Shown here: positions 17,190 through 26,600 of the stretch, in pieces
Numbering within the stretch: the stretch's first letter is position 1
Layout of the letters: every line of letters begins with the position of its first letter
Assembly (NCBI GenBank): GCA_023390245.1
Contig: JAEWDF010000004.1
Location: 1 to 35,032 of the forward strand
Reading direction: 5' to 3'
DNA: 35,032 bases
Source of the DNA: Pseudomonadota bacterium
GTDB taxonomy: Bacteria > Pseudomonadota > Alphaproteobacteria > Caulobacterales > Caulobacteraceae
The notes under the pieces: model-generated
The model's input: only the letters and a program-made list of their open reading frames with translations
Database searches by the model: none
What the model was told of the DNA's origin: nothing
Translations under genes and position numbers: made by a program

Positions 17190-17212
17190 GCATCATGATG
17201 CCGCAATGCGGC
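17190..17212. promoter_or_regulatory. Palindrome in the amylase/malA divergent region
   Basis: GCATCATGATGC (17190-17201) is a perfect 12-base palindrome in the middle of the divergent control region. It is flanked by TTGCG on its left and joined on the right to a small hairpin (GCCGC/GCGGC around AAT, 17200-17212). It could be an additional operator, but palindromes of this size also arise by chance. Elsewhere in the 290-base region I see only the TTTGCA boxes and the malA ribosome binding site. Confidence 0.25.
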
Positions 17213-17285
17213 GCGGTGAATCCCCAAAATCCAGGGATCGACGCGACCTCCAGCAGTGTCGAAATTCGGGCGATGACATTACCGG

Positions 17286-17320
17286 CTTGCAAGGTCGTCC
17301 AAGATTTGCATATTTTTGCG
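17286..17320 (+). promoter_or_regulatory. TTTGCA boxes upstream of malA (candidate MalI operator)
   Basis: TTTGCA (17305-17310) is followed at a ten-base offset by TTTGCG (17315-17320), in an AT-rich stretch about 53-68 bases before the malA start. A palindromic CTTGCAAG (17286-17293) lies just upstream, forming an inverted TGCAA/TTGCA pair with the first box. The arrangement mirrors the amylase-side cluster at 17112-17147, so one regulator may bind both and control the two divergent transcripts together. Confidence 0.5.
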
Positions 17321-17372
17321 ACGGCTCCGATCGCGACATCCAGAATCGCGGTCAGCCCCAGGGAGGATGATC

Positions 17373-20168
17373 ATGTCTCAACGTCTCAACCGGCGTGCGC
17401 GCCTGCTGTCCGGCGCCGCTTTCGGCGTCGCGGCCCTGATGGCCGTCGGCAGCGCCCAAGCCCAGACCACCCCGCCGGCGACCGACGCCCAGGCCGAGCC
17501 GACGCAGGTCGACGAAATCGTCGTCACCGGCATCCGCCGCGCCATCGAGGCCTCGATCTCGGCCAAGGCCAACAACACCTCCATCGTCGAGGTCGTCTCG
17601 GCCGAGGACATCGGCAAGTTGCCCGACGTGTCCATCGCCGAATCCCTGGCCCGCCTGCCGGGCGTGACCTCGCAGCGCCTGGACGGCCGCAGCCAGCTCA
17701 TCTCCATCCGCGGCCTGGGCCCGGACTTCACCACCGCCCTGCTGAACGGCCGCGAGCTGGTCACCACCGGCGACAATCGCGGCGTCGAGTTCGACCAGTT
17801 CCCGTCGGAGCTGCTGGGCGGCGTGGTGGTCTACAAGACCCCCGACGCGGCCCTGATCGGCCAGGGCCTGGCCGGCACGGTCGACCTGAAAACCGTCCGT
17901 CCGTTGGAATACGGCCGCCAGGCCATGGCGGTGAACTATCGCCATGAGTGGAACGACATCGGCGCCCTGAACTCGGGCACGACCGACAACGGCGACCGCT
18001 ACACCATCTCCTACATCGACCAGTTCATGGACGGCACGCTGGGCGTCGCCCTGGGCTACGCCCACATGAGCTCGCCGTACCAGTCCGAACGCTTCAACAG
18101 CTGGGGCTATCCGGAATACAGCGACGGCAATCTGCTGACCGGCGGGGTCAAGCCCTATGTCATGTCGTCGGAGCTGAAGCGCGACGGCTATATGGGCGTG
18201 ATCGAATGGCGGCCGAACGACCGCATCCATTCGACCTTCGACGCCTTCTATTCCGAGTTCGAGAACACCCAGGTGATGCGCGGGATCGAATTCCCGCTGG
18301 CGTGGGGCGGCTCCGCCGGCGACTGCGATTCCGTCGGCAATGTCGCCACGCCCGACGTGTGCCGCCCCGGCCCGTCGTTGCGTCCCGGCTACACCGTCGA
18401 GGACGGCCTGATCGTCGCGGGCACCTGGGACAACATCAAGGGCGTGGTTCGCAACGACCTGAACAAGCGCGACAGCAAGATCACCGCCCTGGGCTGGAAC
18501 ACCGAATTCGTCGCCAATGACGACTGGACCCTGGGTCTGGACCTCAACTATTCGAAGGTCGACCGGCACGACATCGTGCTGGAAACCAACGCCGGCACGG
18601 GCCGCAACATCAACGGCGCGATGGACACGCTCGGGTTCGAGCTGACCGACGACGGCGTGACGCGCTTCACCAGCCAGCTGGACTACTCCGATCCGGCGCT
18701 GATCAAGATCACCAGCCCGCAGGGCTGGGGCGGCGACGTCATTCCGGAAGGCCAGGCGGGCTACATGAACACGCCGACCGTCACCGACGAGATCAAGGCC
18801 GTGCGCCTGACGGCCAGCCGTCAGCTGCACCAGAGCCCCTTCAAGTCGATCGACTTCGGCTTCAACTATTCGGAGCGTGAAAAGGCGTTCGTCAACGACC
18901 AGTACTATCTGGGTGTCCCGGGCGGCGGCGACCTGACCATCCCCAGTGAATATCTGCTGGACCCGACCAATCTGGGCTACCTCGGCATTTCCGAGGTCAT
19001 CAGCTACGACGCCCTCGGCGTGGTCAACAGCGGCCTGCTGAACCTGATCCGCAATCCGAACGCCGATGTCATCTCCGGCAACTGGGAAGTGCGCGAAAAG
19101 GTGTCGACCGCCTATGTCCGCGCCAACATCGACCACAATCTGTTCGGCCTGCCGCTGACCGGCAACGTCGGCATGCAGTTCGTCTACACGGATCAGAGCT
19201 CGGACGGCTTCTCGGCGCGTCAGGTCGGACCCGGCGTGTCGGAGACGGTCGCCGTCTCGGGCGGCGTGGACTATCTGGAAATCCTGCCCAGCACCAACTT
19301 CATCTTGGAAGTCGCCGACGACGCCTTCGTGCGCTTCGCCGTCGCCCGCACCCTGGCGCGGCCGCGGATGGACGACATGCGCGCCTCGCGGAACTACAAC
19401 TATGACTCGGGTCTAGTGGATTCCACCGACATTAATCGTTCTCCCTGGAGTGGCGGCGGCGGTAATCCGGAGCTGAGGCCCTATATTGCCGACGTGGTGG
19501 ATTTGTCTCTGGAGAAGTACTTCGCCAACCGTCGTGGCTACGTATCTCTGGCCGCCTTCTACAAGAACCTCGAAAGTTACGTCTACAACCACAACCAGAT
19601 CGTCGACTTTACCGGCTATCCCGTCGGGGATGAGGAGCCTGAACTTCGCCAAGGCATTGTCGGCGCCCCGGACAACGGCGAGGGCGGCTGGATCAAGGGC
19701 GTGGAGTTCGCGGTCTCGACGCCGTTCGATATCTTCCACCCGGCTCTGGAAGGCTTCGGCGTCCTGTTCAGCGCCTCGGCGACCGACAGCGAGATCCAGC
19801 CCGATCCGACCCAGGCGCCGACCGCCCTTCCGGGTCTGTCGGAGACCGTCCTGAACGGCACGCTTTATTATGAGCGCGCCGGTTTCCAGGCGCGGGTCTC
19901 CAGCCGCTACCGCTCGGACTTCCTGGGCGAGGTCGCCGGCTTCGGCAACGGCCGCACCTTGCGGTCGGTCGCCGCCGAGAACGTCCTGGACGCCCAGATC
20001 GGCTACGAGTTCCAGTCCGGTCCGCTGGAGGGTCTATCCATCCTGGTCCAGGGCAACAACCTGACCGACGAGCCGTTCAAGACCTTCGAGAACGGGGACG
20101 AACGCCGCACCATCGACTTCCAGCGGTACGGCCGGACCTATGCAGTCGGCGTGAACTACCGCTTCTGA
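17373..20168 (+). CDS. malA: TonB-dependent receptor, probable maltodextrin transporter
   Basis: Outer-membrane active transporter of 931 residues. A signal peptide ends near Ala30 (AQA), then a TonB box (DEIVVTG, residues 47-53), a plug domain with EDIGKLPDVSIAESLARLPG and SIRGLGPDFTTALLNGRE, then a 22-strand barrel ending GVNYRF. The style is that of the large TonB-Xanth-Caul group. Its place between maltodextrin enzymes and a LacI-type regulator matches MalA of Caulobacter crescentus, which takes up maltodextrins with TonB/ExbBD energy. ATG 17373 is chosen because GGGAGG lies six bases upstream. Between about 19410 and 19660 codon use shifts to rarer AT-rich codons (CTA, GTA, AGT, TTG, ATT), unlike the rest of the gene. 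A strong terminator follows. Confidence 0.9.
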   Translation: MSQRLNRRARLLSGAAFGVAALMAVGSAQAQTTPPATDAQAEPTQVDEIVVTGIRRAIEASISAKANNTSIVEVVSAEDIGKLPDVSIAESLARLPGVTSQRLDGRSQLISIRGLGPDFTTALLNGRELVTTGDNRGVEFDQFPSELLGGVVVYKTPDAALIGQGLAGTVDLKTVRPLEYGRQAMAVNYRHEWNDIGALNSGTTDNGDRYTISYIDQFMDGTLGVALGYAHMSSPYQSERFNSWGYPEYSDGNLLTGGVKPYVMSSELKRDGYMGVIEWRPNDRIHSTFDAFYSEFENTQVMRGIEFPLAWGGSAGDCDSVGNVATPDVCRPGPSLRPGYTVEDGLIVAGTWDNIKGVVRNDLNKRDSKITALGWNTEFVANDDWTLGLDLNYSKVDRHDIVLETNAGTGRNINGAMDTLGFELTDDGVTRFTSQLDYSDPALIKITSPQGWGGDVIPEGQAGYMNTPTVTDEIKAVRLTASRQLHQSPFKSIDFGFNYSEREKAFVNDQYYLGVPGGGDLTIPSEYLLDPTNLGYLGISEVISYDALGVVNSGLLNLIRNPNADVISGNWEVREKVSTAYVRANIDHNLFGLPLTGNVGMQFVYTDQSSDGFSARQVGPGVSETVAVSGGVDYLEILPSTNFILEVADDAFVRFAVARTLARPRMDDMRASRNYNYDSGLVDSTDINRSPWSGGGGNPELRPYIADVVDLSLEKYFANRRGYVSLAAFYKNLESYVYNHNQIVDFTGYPVGDEEPELRQGIVGAPDNGEGGWIKGVEFAVSTPFDIFHPALEGFGVLFSASATDSEIQPDPTQAPTALPGLSETVLNGTLYYERAGFQARVSSRYRSDFLGEVAGFGNGRTLRSVAAENVLDAQIGYEFQSGPLEGLSILVQGNNLTDEPFKTFENGDERRTIDFQRYGRTYAVGVNYRF

Positions 20169-20191
20169 GACGTCCTCCTCTGAGCCAACTT

Positions 20192-20224
20192 CGGCCGCCT
20201 CCCCGCGAGGCGGCCGTTTTCTTG
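20192..20224 (+). terminator. Rho-independent terminator after malA
   Basis: A ten-base-pair GC-rich stem (CGGCCGCCTC 20192-20201 with GAGGCGGCCG 20207-20216) with a five-base loop is followed by TTTTCTTG. It lies 24 bases past the malA stop, so the glucose transporter gene that follows probably has its own promoter in 20225-20346. No TTTGCA box is seen there. Confidence 0.85.
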
Positions 20225-20346
20225 TCCGGAACGGGGAAAGTTTCGTTACAGCGCGTCGAATCCGGCTGGACGGCGACGGCGCGATATCACAACCAAGGCG
20301 ACAGAGCCGCCGAGAAGCGGCCGCGTTCAGAGGGGGAACCCATTCC

Positions 20347-21627
20347 ATGACTTCCGCGGACAGCGCCAGGCGCCAGGGCTCCGGCCCGGCCTTCGCCTAT
20401 GTGACCACGCTCTTCTTCGCCTGGGGCTTCGCCACCTCGCTGATCGATCCGCTGATCGCGGCGGTGAAGCGGGTGTTCGACCTGAACAACGCCGAGGCCT
20501 TCCTGACCACCTTCGCCTGGTTCATCGCCTATGGGCTGATGTCGCTGCCGGCGGCATCGGTGCTGGGCCGGCTGGGCTACAGCCGCTCCATCATCGGCGC
20601 GCTCGTCGTCATGGTGGCCGGCTGCCTGATCGTGCCGGCCGCGACCGCCGCGGACTGGTATCCGGGCGTGCTGCTGGCCCTGTTCGTCATCGCCTCCGGC
20701 GTGACCCTGCTGCAGGTGGCCGCCAATCCGCTGGTCGCCGAGCTGGGCAGCCGCAAGGGCGCCCACACCCGCCTGAACCTGTCTCAGGCGTTCAACTCCC
20801 TGGGCACCACCATCGGGCCGTGGCTGGGCTCGCACGTGCTGCTGACCGGCGGGGTCTTCGCGGCCGGGGCCGTGGTCACGGCTGCGTCGCGCGGCCAGTC
20901 GCTGCGCAGCATCGACATGGCCTTCCTGGGCATGGGCGCCTTCTTCGCCCTGATCGCCGTCTTCATCTTCACGGCGCGCAAGCGGATCAACGCCGCCGCG
21001 CCGGCCACGACCGGCAAGCCCGCTTCGCCGCTGAAGGCGCTGTCCTCGCCCTGGGCGATCTTCGGGGCCCTGGCCATCTTCCTCTACGTCGGTTCGGAAG
21101 TCGCCATCGGCGGCATGCTGACCAACTTCCTCAACAGCCCCGATTCCCTGGACGCGCCGATCGAGACGGCGGGTAAGATGGTGGCCCTGTACTGGGGCGG
21201 CGCCATGGTCGGTCGCTTCATCGGCTCGGCCGTGCTGACGCGTGTGCGCGCCGGCGTGGTGCTGGCCTTCTGCACCGTCGTGGCCGGGCTGCTCTGCCTG
21301 GTCGTGACCCGCACGGGCGGGGCGACGGCGGCCTATGCGGCCCTGTCCATCGGCCTGTTCAACTCCATCATGTTCCCGACCATCTTCACCCTGACGCTGG
21401 AGCGGTCCTCCGCCCCCACCTCGGCCACCTCGGGCCTGCTGGTGTTCGGCATCATCGGCGGCGCCCTGCTGCCGCAGGTCGCGGCGCGGATCGGCGACAG
21501 CGCCGGCCATCTGTCGCCGGCCTTCCTGGTGCCGCTGCTGGGCTATGTCGGGTTGACGGTCTTCGCCATCGCCTGCGTCCGCACCCAGCCGCGCGGCGAC
21601 GTGGAGGCGGCCGTCTCGCCCCATTGA
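20347..21627 (+). CDS. Glucose/galactose MFS transporter (GluP/FucP family)
   Basis: Inner-membrane proton-sugar symporter of 426 residues with about twelve hydrophobic segments. The first segment AYVTTLFFAWGFATSLIDPL and the motif LLQVAANPLVAELG, followed by NLSQAFNSLGTTIGPWLG, are characteristic of the fucose-galactose-glucose (FHS) family. Bacterial members import glucose, and a copy beside maltodextrin enzymes fits uptake of glucose freed in the periplasm by the GH15 and GH97 enzymes. AGGGGGAA eight bases before the ATG supports this start. It is separated from malA by a terminator and closed by another, so it is a single-gene unit. Sugar specificity is inferred from family and context. 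Confidence 0.88.
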   Translation: MTSADSARRQGSGPAFAYVTTLFFAWGFATSLIDPLIAAVKRVFDLNNAEAFLTTFAWFIAYGLMSLPAASVLGRLGYSRSIIGALVVMVAGCLIVPAATAADWYPGVLLALFVIASGVTLLQVAANPLVAELGSRKGAHTRLNLSQAFNSLGTTIGPWLGSHVLLTGGVFAAGAVVTAASRGQSLRSIDMAFLGMGAFFALIAVFIFTARKRINAAAPATTGKPASPLKALSSPWAIFGALAIFLYVGSEVAIGGMLTNFLNSPDSLDAPIETAGKMVALYWGGAMVGRFIGSAVLTRVRAGVVLAFCTVVAGLLCLVVTRTGGATAAYAALSIGLFNSIMFPTIFTLTLERSSAPTSATSGLLVFGIIGGALLPQVAARIGDSAGHLSPAFLVPLLGYVGLTVFAIACVRTQPRGDVEAAVSPH

Positions 21628-21650
21628 GGCGCGCGCCGGACACGAGGAAG

Positions 21651-21680
21651 GGGCGCGGAGAGCGATCTCCGCGCCCATTC
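21651..21680 (+). terminator. Terminator between glucose transporter and tetR
   Basis: A perfect 11-base-pair stem (GGGCGCGGAGA 21651-21661 with 21666-21676) with a GCGA tetraloop is followed by ATTCTAATT. It stands between the convergent ends of the glucose transporter gene (21627) and the TetR gene (21697). The central 16 bases are identical to the terminator at 5548-5575. Confidence 0.8.
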
Positions 21681-21696
21681 TAATTGCGGAACGGTG

Positions 21697-22266
21697 TCAG
21701 TTGTCGATCAGGGCCTGAAGGATGCCCGCCAGGCGGTCGCGCATGCGTTCGCACTCGTCCGCTTGCAGCCCGAAGGAGCCGCCTCCCAGCTCGCGGCTGA
21801 TCGACATGCCCATGATGAAGCCGGCCATCAGCCGGGCGCGGACGGCGGCGTCGGGGCCGCTGAGCCATTCCTCCAGCGGGCTGAAGAAGCGCGCGGCGCA
21901 GGTGGTCTGGACCATTTCGGACGCGCGGGTCGAGCCGATCGAGCGCAGCATGATCGACATGCCCTTCAGCTTGTCGGCCTTCTTGGGCTCATAGACGATC
22001 TCGTGCGCCACGCGCCGGCCGAAGTCCGCCTTGTCGCCCTGCATCAGGGCGCTGCCGTCGCCGCAGCTCTCCAGGGCGGACAGGAACAGTTCGTCCTTGG
22101 AGCCGAAGTAACGGCTGATCAGGGCCGCGTCGACGCCGACGTCGCGGGCGATGTCGCGCATGCCGACATCGTCGTAGCTCTCGGCGGCGAAGCGCTCTCG
22201 CGCGGCGTCGAGAATGGCCGTCCGCGTGGCGGCGGCGTTTCTCGGGCGGGGGCCGGGACACAACAA
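21697..22266 (-). CDS. TetR-family transcriptional regulator of the efflux operon
   Basis: A 189-residue repressor-type protein. The N-terminal helix-turn-helix reads AILDAARERFAAESYDDVGMRDIARDVGVDAALISRYFGSKDELF (spread over residues 17-61), the standard TetR pattern; the C-terminal ligand domain is not assignable. No ATG fits: the frame begins at TTG 22266 (or the next TTG), with GGAG eleven bases upstream, after an in-frame stop. It is divergent from the RND efflux operon, with a 20-base palindrome between, so it probably represses the pump and itself. In Caulobacter crescentus the TetR protein TipR represses acrAB-nodT; this may be its counterpart, but that is inference from context. Confidence 0.85.
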   Translation of the reverse strand: MLCPGPRPRNAAATRTAILDAARERFAAESYDDVGMRDIARDVGVDAALISRYFGSKDELFLSALESCGDGSALMQGDKADFGRRVAHEIVYEPKKADKLKGMSIMLRSIGSTRASEMVQTTCAARFFSPLEEWLSGPDAAVRARLMAGFIMGMSISRELGGGSFGLQADECERMRDRLAGILQALIDN

Positions 22267-22314
22267 GGCGGGCGACGCTCCGTGGTGGATAATAACCGTA
22301 GATCACATATGGCT

Positions 22315-22334
22315 TTGTCAACGCTTGTTGACAA
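22315..22334. promoter_or_regulatory. Operator-like palindrome between tetR and acrA
   Basis: TTGTCAACGCTTGTTGACAA is an inverted repeat with eight-base perfect arms and a four-base spacer, in the 171-base divergent region. Each arm contains TTGACA, the consensus -35 hexamer, pointing outward: plus-strand copy at 22328-22333. CATTAA at 22351-22356, 17 bases further, is a weak -10 candidate for the efflux operon. A TetR dimer here would cover the -35 element directly. Confidence 0.6.
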
Positions 22335-22437
22335 GCGCCGCCGACCTCACCATTAAGTCACCAGGCGTTGACCGGCCGACTCCCCATAGGTTCGGGTCCG
22401 CTCACAGGGTATTGCCTCCGACAGGGAGATCGCGCTG

Positions 22438-23643
22438 ATGCGCAGGCTGAAGATCGCCGCCGTGTCCGTCATGGTGACGGGCGCGCTCTATGGATGTTCG
22501 CAACGGTCGGAGGCCCAAGGGCCGGCCGCGCCGCCGGTCACGGTGGCCACGCCGCTGCACCAGAAGGTCGTCGACTGGGATGAATTCACCGGCCGGTTCG
22601 AGGCCGTCGAGACCGTCGACGTGCGCGCCCGCGTTGGGGGTTATGTCCAGGCGGTCCACTTCCGCGACGGCCAGATGATCCAGAAGGGCCAGCTGCTGTT
22701 CACCCTGGATCCGCGCCCGGCCCAGGCCGCCCTGGCCCAGGCCCGCGCCCAGGTCGCCCAGATGCAGGCCCAGGCGACCCTGGCCCGCGCCAATCTGGCG
22801 CGGAACGAGACGCTGCTGGCCTCCCAGGCCGTGTCCCAGGCCGAGTATGACGCCAGCAAGGCGGCCCTGGACGCCGCCCAGGCCAACCTGGAGGCGGCCA
22901 ACGCCGCCGTCCGCAACGCTCAGCTCAACCTGGAATTCACCCGCGTCACCGCGCCGGTCTCCGGCCGGGTGTCCGATCGTCGCGTCGACCCCGGCAACCT
23001 CGTCGCCGGCGGATCGTCGGCCGGGGACGTCCTGACCACCATCGTCTCGGGCGGTCCGATCCATTTCGTCTTCGACGGCTCCGAAGCCGTGCTGCTGAAG
23101 TATCAGCGCGAGGGCGGCTCGAACCAGGGCGCGCCCGTGCGCATCCGGCTGCAGGACGAGACGAGTTATGGCCACGCCGGCCGGCTGGACTTCTCCGACA
23201 ACGCCATCGACGCCGGTTCGGGCGTGATCCGCCTGCGGGCCATCGTGCCGAACGGCGACGGCCTGCTGCGTCCCGGCATGTTCGGCCGCGCCCAGGTGGC
23301 GGGAGCCGGCTCCTATGACGCCCTGCTGGTGCCGGATTCGGCGATCAGCACCGACCAGGCCCGCCGCATCGTCTATGTCGTCGGCGCCGACGGCTCGGTG
23401 ACGCCGAAGACGGTGGAGCTGGGCCCGGTGGTCCAGGGCCTGCGCGTCGTCAAGTCCGGCCTGGGCGCGAACGACCGCGTCATCATCGCCGGTCTGCAAC
23501 GCGCCGCCCAGCCGGGCGCCAAGGTCACCCCGAAGAACGGCCGCATCCAGCCGGTCGCGCAACAGGGCGCCGACGGTCCGGTCACCCAGGCCGCGCCCGC
23601 CTCCAGCGCCTCGTTCGCCAACAGCCTGTCCTCCGGCGACTAA
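22438..23643 (+). CDS. acrA: RND efflux periplasmic adaptor lipoprotein (AcrA/MexA type)
   Basis: Membrane fusion protein of 401 residues joining the inner-membrane pump to the outer-membrane channel. A lipoprotein signal with Cys20 (ALYGC) anchors it in the inner-membrane outer leaflet. Order of domains: lipoyl half (ARVGGYVQAVHFRDGQMIQKGQLLFTLD, split over residues 63-91), an Ala/Gln-rich alpha-hairpin coiled coil (about 95-160), second lipoyl half (APVSGRVSDRRVDPGNLV), beta-barrel and membrane-proximal domain. The start has AGGGAGA nine bases upstream. It is the first gene of a three-gene operon, three bases before acrB. It is probably controlled by the divergent TetR protein. The symbol is by family only. 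Confidence 0.93.
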   Translation: MRRLKIAAVSVMVTGALYGCSQRSEAQGPAAPPVTVATPLHQKVVDWDEFTGRFEAVETVDVRARVGGYVQAVHFRDGQMIQKGQLLFTLDPRPAQAALAQARAQVAQMQAQATLARANLARNETLLASQAVSQAEYDASKAALDAAQANLEAANAAVRNAQLNLEFTRVTAPVSGRVSDRRVDPGNLVAGGSSAGDVLTTIVSGGPIHFVFDGSEAVLLKYQREGGSNQGAPVRIRLQDETSYGHAGRLDFSDNAIDAGSGVIRLRAIVPNGDGLLRPGMFGRAQVAGAGSYDALLVPDSAISTDQARRIVYVVGADGSVTPKTVELGPVVQGLRVVKSGLGANDRVIIAGLQRAAQPGAKVTPKNGRIQPVAQQGADGPVTQAAPASSASFANSLSSGD

Positions 23644-23646
23644 GCC

Positions 23647-26600
23647 ATGAACATCTCCCGCTTCTTCATTGACCGGCCGATCTTCGCGGCCGTGATCGCG
23701 GTGGTGATCACCATCATCGGCGTCTTCGCCTATCCGCTGCTGCCGCTGTCGCAGTATCCGGAGATCGCGCCGCCGACGATCACCATCAACGCCGCCTATC
23801 CGGGCGCCTCGGCCGAGACCCTGGCCGAGACGGTCGCCGCACCGATCGAGCAGGAGGTGAACGGCGTCGAGAACATGCTCTACATCACCTCCTCGTCCAC
23901 CTCGGACGGGGCGGTGGCGATCACTGTGACCTTCAATCCGGGCACCGACCTGGATGATGCGCAGGTGCTGGTCCAGAACCGCGTCGCCCTGGCCGAGCCC
24001 CGGCTGCCCGAGGCGGTGCGCCAGACCGGCATCACGGTGAACAAGGCCGAGACCGGCTTCCTGATGATCCTGGGCCTGACCTCGCCCAGCGGCGCGCTGA
24101 ACAACGACTATGTCGGCAACTACGCCAACTCCACCCTGCGCGACCGCCTGCTGCGGATCGAAGGCGTGGGCCAGGTGCAGGTGTTCGGCGGCGGCAACTA
24201 TTCGATGCGCGTCTGGATCGACCCGGCCAAGGCGGCCGAGCGCGGCCTGACCGGCCCCGACATCGTCGCCGCCCTGCGGGCCCAGAACGTGCAGGCCGCG
24301 GCCGGCTCCATCGGCCAGCCGCCGTTCCCCAACAGCGCCGCCGCCTTCCAGCTGCCGGTGCAGGTGCAGGGCCGCCTGACCGATCCCGACGAATTCGGCA
24401 ACGTCGTGCTCAAGACCGACGCACAGGGCCGGGTCACCACCCTGCGCGACGTGGCGCGGATCGAACTGGGCGCCCAGGACTACGGCATCCGCGGCTTCTT
24501 CGACGGCCAGCGCGGCGTCGGCATCGCCATCGTCCAGCAGCCGGGGGCCAACGCCCTGGGCACCGCCGAGCGCGTGCTGGCCGAAGTCGAGGCCCTGAAG
24601 GCGGACCTGCCCGCGGGCATGGACGTCTCCGTCCCCTACAACCCGACCGAATTCGTCGCCGCCTCGGTGGAGTCGGTGCAGCACACTCTGCTGGAAGCCG
24701 TCATTCTGGTCGTGATCGTGGTCATGGTCTTCCTTCAGACCTGGCGCGCGGCGATCATTCCCATCGTGGCCATTCCCGTGGCGCTGGTGGCGACGTTCGC
24801 GGTGCAGCTGGCGCTGGGCTATTCGATCAACTCCCTGTCGCTGTTCGCCCTCGTGCTGGCGGTCGGCATCGTGGTCGACGACGCCATCGTCGTGGTCGAG
24901 AACGTGGAGCGGGGGCTGCGAGACGGCCTGACGCCAAAGGAAGCCGCCTACCGCTCGATGCAGGAAGTGTCGGGCGCCCTGATCGCCATCGGCCTGGTGC
25001 TGGTGTCGGTGTTCGTGCCGACCATGTTCGTGCCCGGCATTCCCGGCATCTTCTATCGTCAGTTCGCGGTCGTCATCGCCGCCGCCTCCATCGTTTCGCT
25101 GATCGTGTCGCTGACCCTGTCGCCGGCCATGGCCGCGCTGCTGCTGAAGCCGCACGTCGAGCATGATGAACATGCCCGCAAGCCGGGCCTGTGGGGCTCG
25201 GTCATGTATTACGGCGGCTGGGCCGGGCGGAAGTTCAACGAGGGCTTCGACTGGCTGTCGGACCGCTATGGCCGCCTCACGGCGCGCCTTGTGCGCACGG
25301 TGGCCATCGTGCTGGTCGTCTACGGCATCCTGCTCGGCGTCACCGGCTGGCGCCTGATGGCCACGCCTTCGGGCTTCATTCCGGAACAGGATCAGGGCTT
25401 CCTGATCGGCGTCATCCAGCTTCCGGCCGGCGCCTCTCTGGACCGCACCGAGGCGGTGATGACCCGCGCCCGCGAGATCATCCAGGGCACCGACGGCGTC
25501 GACGGCACCGTGGCCTTCGCCGGCCTGGACGGCTCCAGCTTCAGCTTCGGCTCCAACGCCGCGACCATCTTCGTGCGCCTCAAGCCGCACGAGGAGCGCA
25601 CCAAGGAGCAGGCCGCGGTCATGCTGGGCAACGCCATCACCATGGCGGCCGGATCGATCGAGGAGGCCAACATCTTCGTCATCGCCCCGCCGGCGGTCCA
25701 GGGCCTGGGCAATGGCAACGGCTTCAAGATGATGGTGCAGGACACCTCGGGCGCGGGCTATCGCGCGCTGGAGGGAGCGACCTTCGCCATGATGGGCGCG
25801 GCCGCCCAGGCCCCGGACCAGGTCAGTCAGGTCTTCTCGACCTACAACACCGGCTCGCCGCGCATCCAGGCGGACGTCGACCGCGACAAGGCCCTGATGA
25901 TGGGGGTCCAGCCGTCGTCGGTGTTCGACACCCTGGGCGTCTATCTGGGCTCGTCCTACGTCAACGACTTCAACTATCTGGGTCGCACCTTCCGGGTGAC
26001 GGCGCAGGCGGAGCCGACGGCGCGCGACGACATCGCCGATATCGCAAACCTGAAGACCCGCTCCAGCTCCGGCGCCATGGTGCCGATCGGCTCGGTCGCC
26101 AATCTGAGGGAGGACTCCGGCCCGTCGCGGATCGTGCGCTACAATCTGTTCCCCGCCGCCGAACTGCAGGGCCAGCCGGCGCCGGGCGTGTCGTCCGGCC
26201 AGGCGCTCGGGGTCATGGAGGACATGGCGGCCAACACCCTGCCGCAGGGCTTCTCCTACGAATGGACCGAACTGGCGTTGCAGCAGAAGCAGGCCGGATC
26301 GGGCGCCGCCCTGATCTTCGTGATGTCGGTGGTGTTCGTCTTCCTGGTGCTGGCGGCGCAATACGAGGCCTTCACCTTGCCGATGGCGGTCATCCTGATC
26401 GTGCCGATGTGTCTGCTCGCGGCCATGATCGGCGTGAACATCCGCGGCCTGGACAACAACATCCTGGTCCAGATCGGCCTAGTGGTGCTGATCGCCCTGG
26501 CGGCCAAGAACGCCATCCTGATCGTGGAGTTCGCCAAGCAGGCGGAGGAAGAGGAGGGCATGAACCGCTTCGACGCGGCCGTGTCCGCCGCCCGCACCCG

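Noticed and set aside
22402..26361. Very long minus-strand open frame opposite acrA and acrB
   Set aside because: The product is rich in His, Gln, Arg and Gly with no domains, the usual mirror of GC-rich genes. The plus-strand genes have conserved residues throughout.
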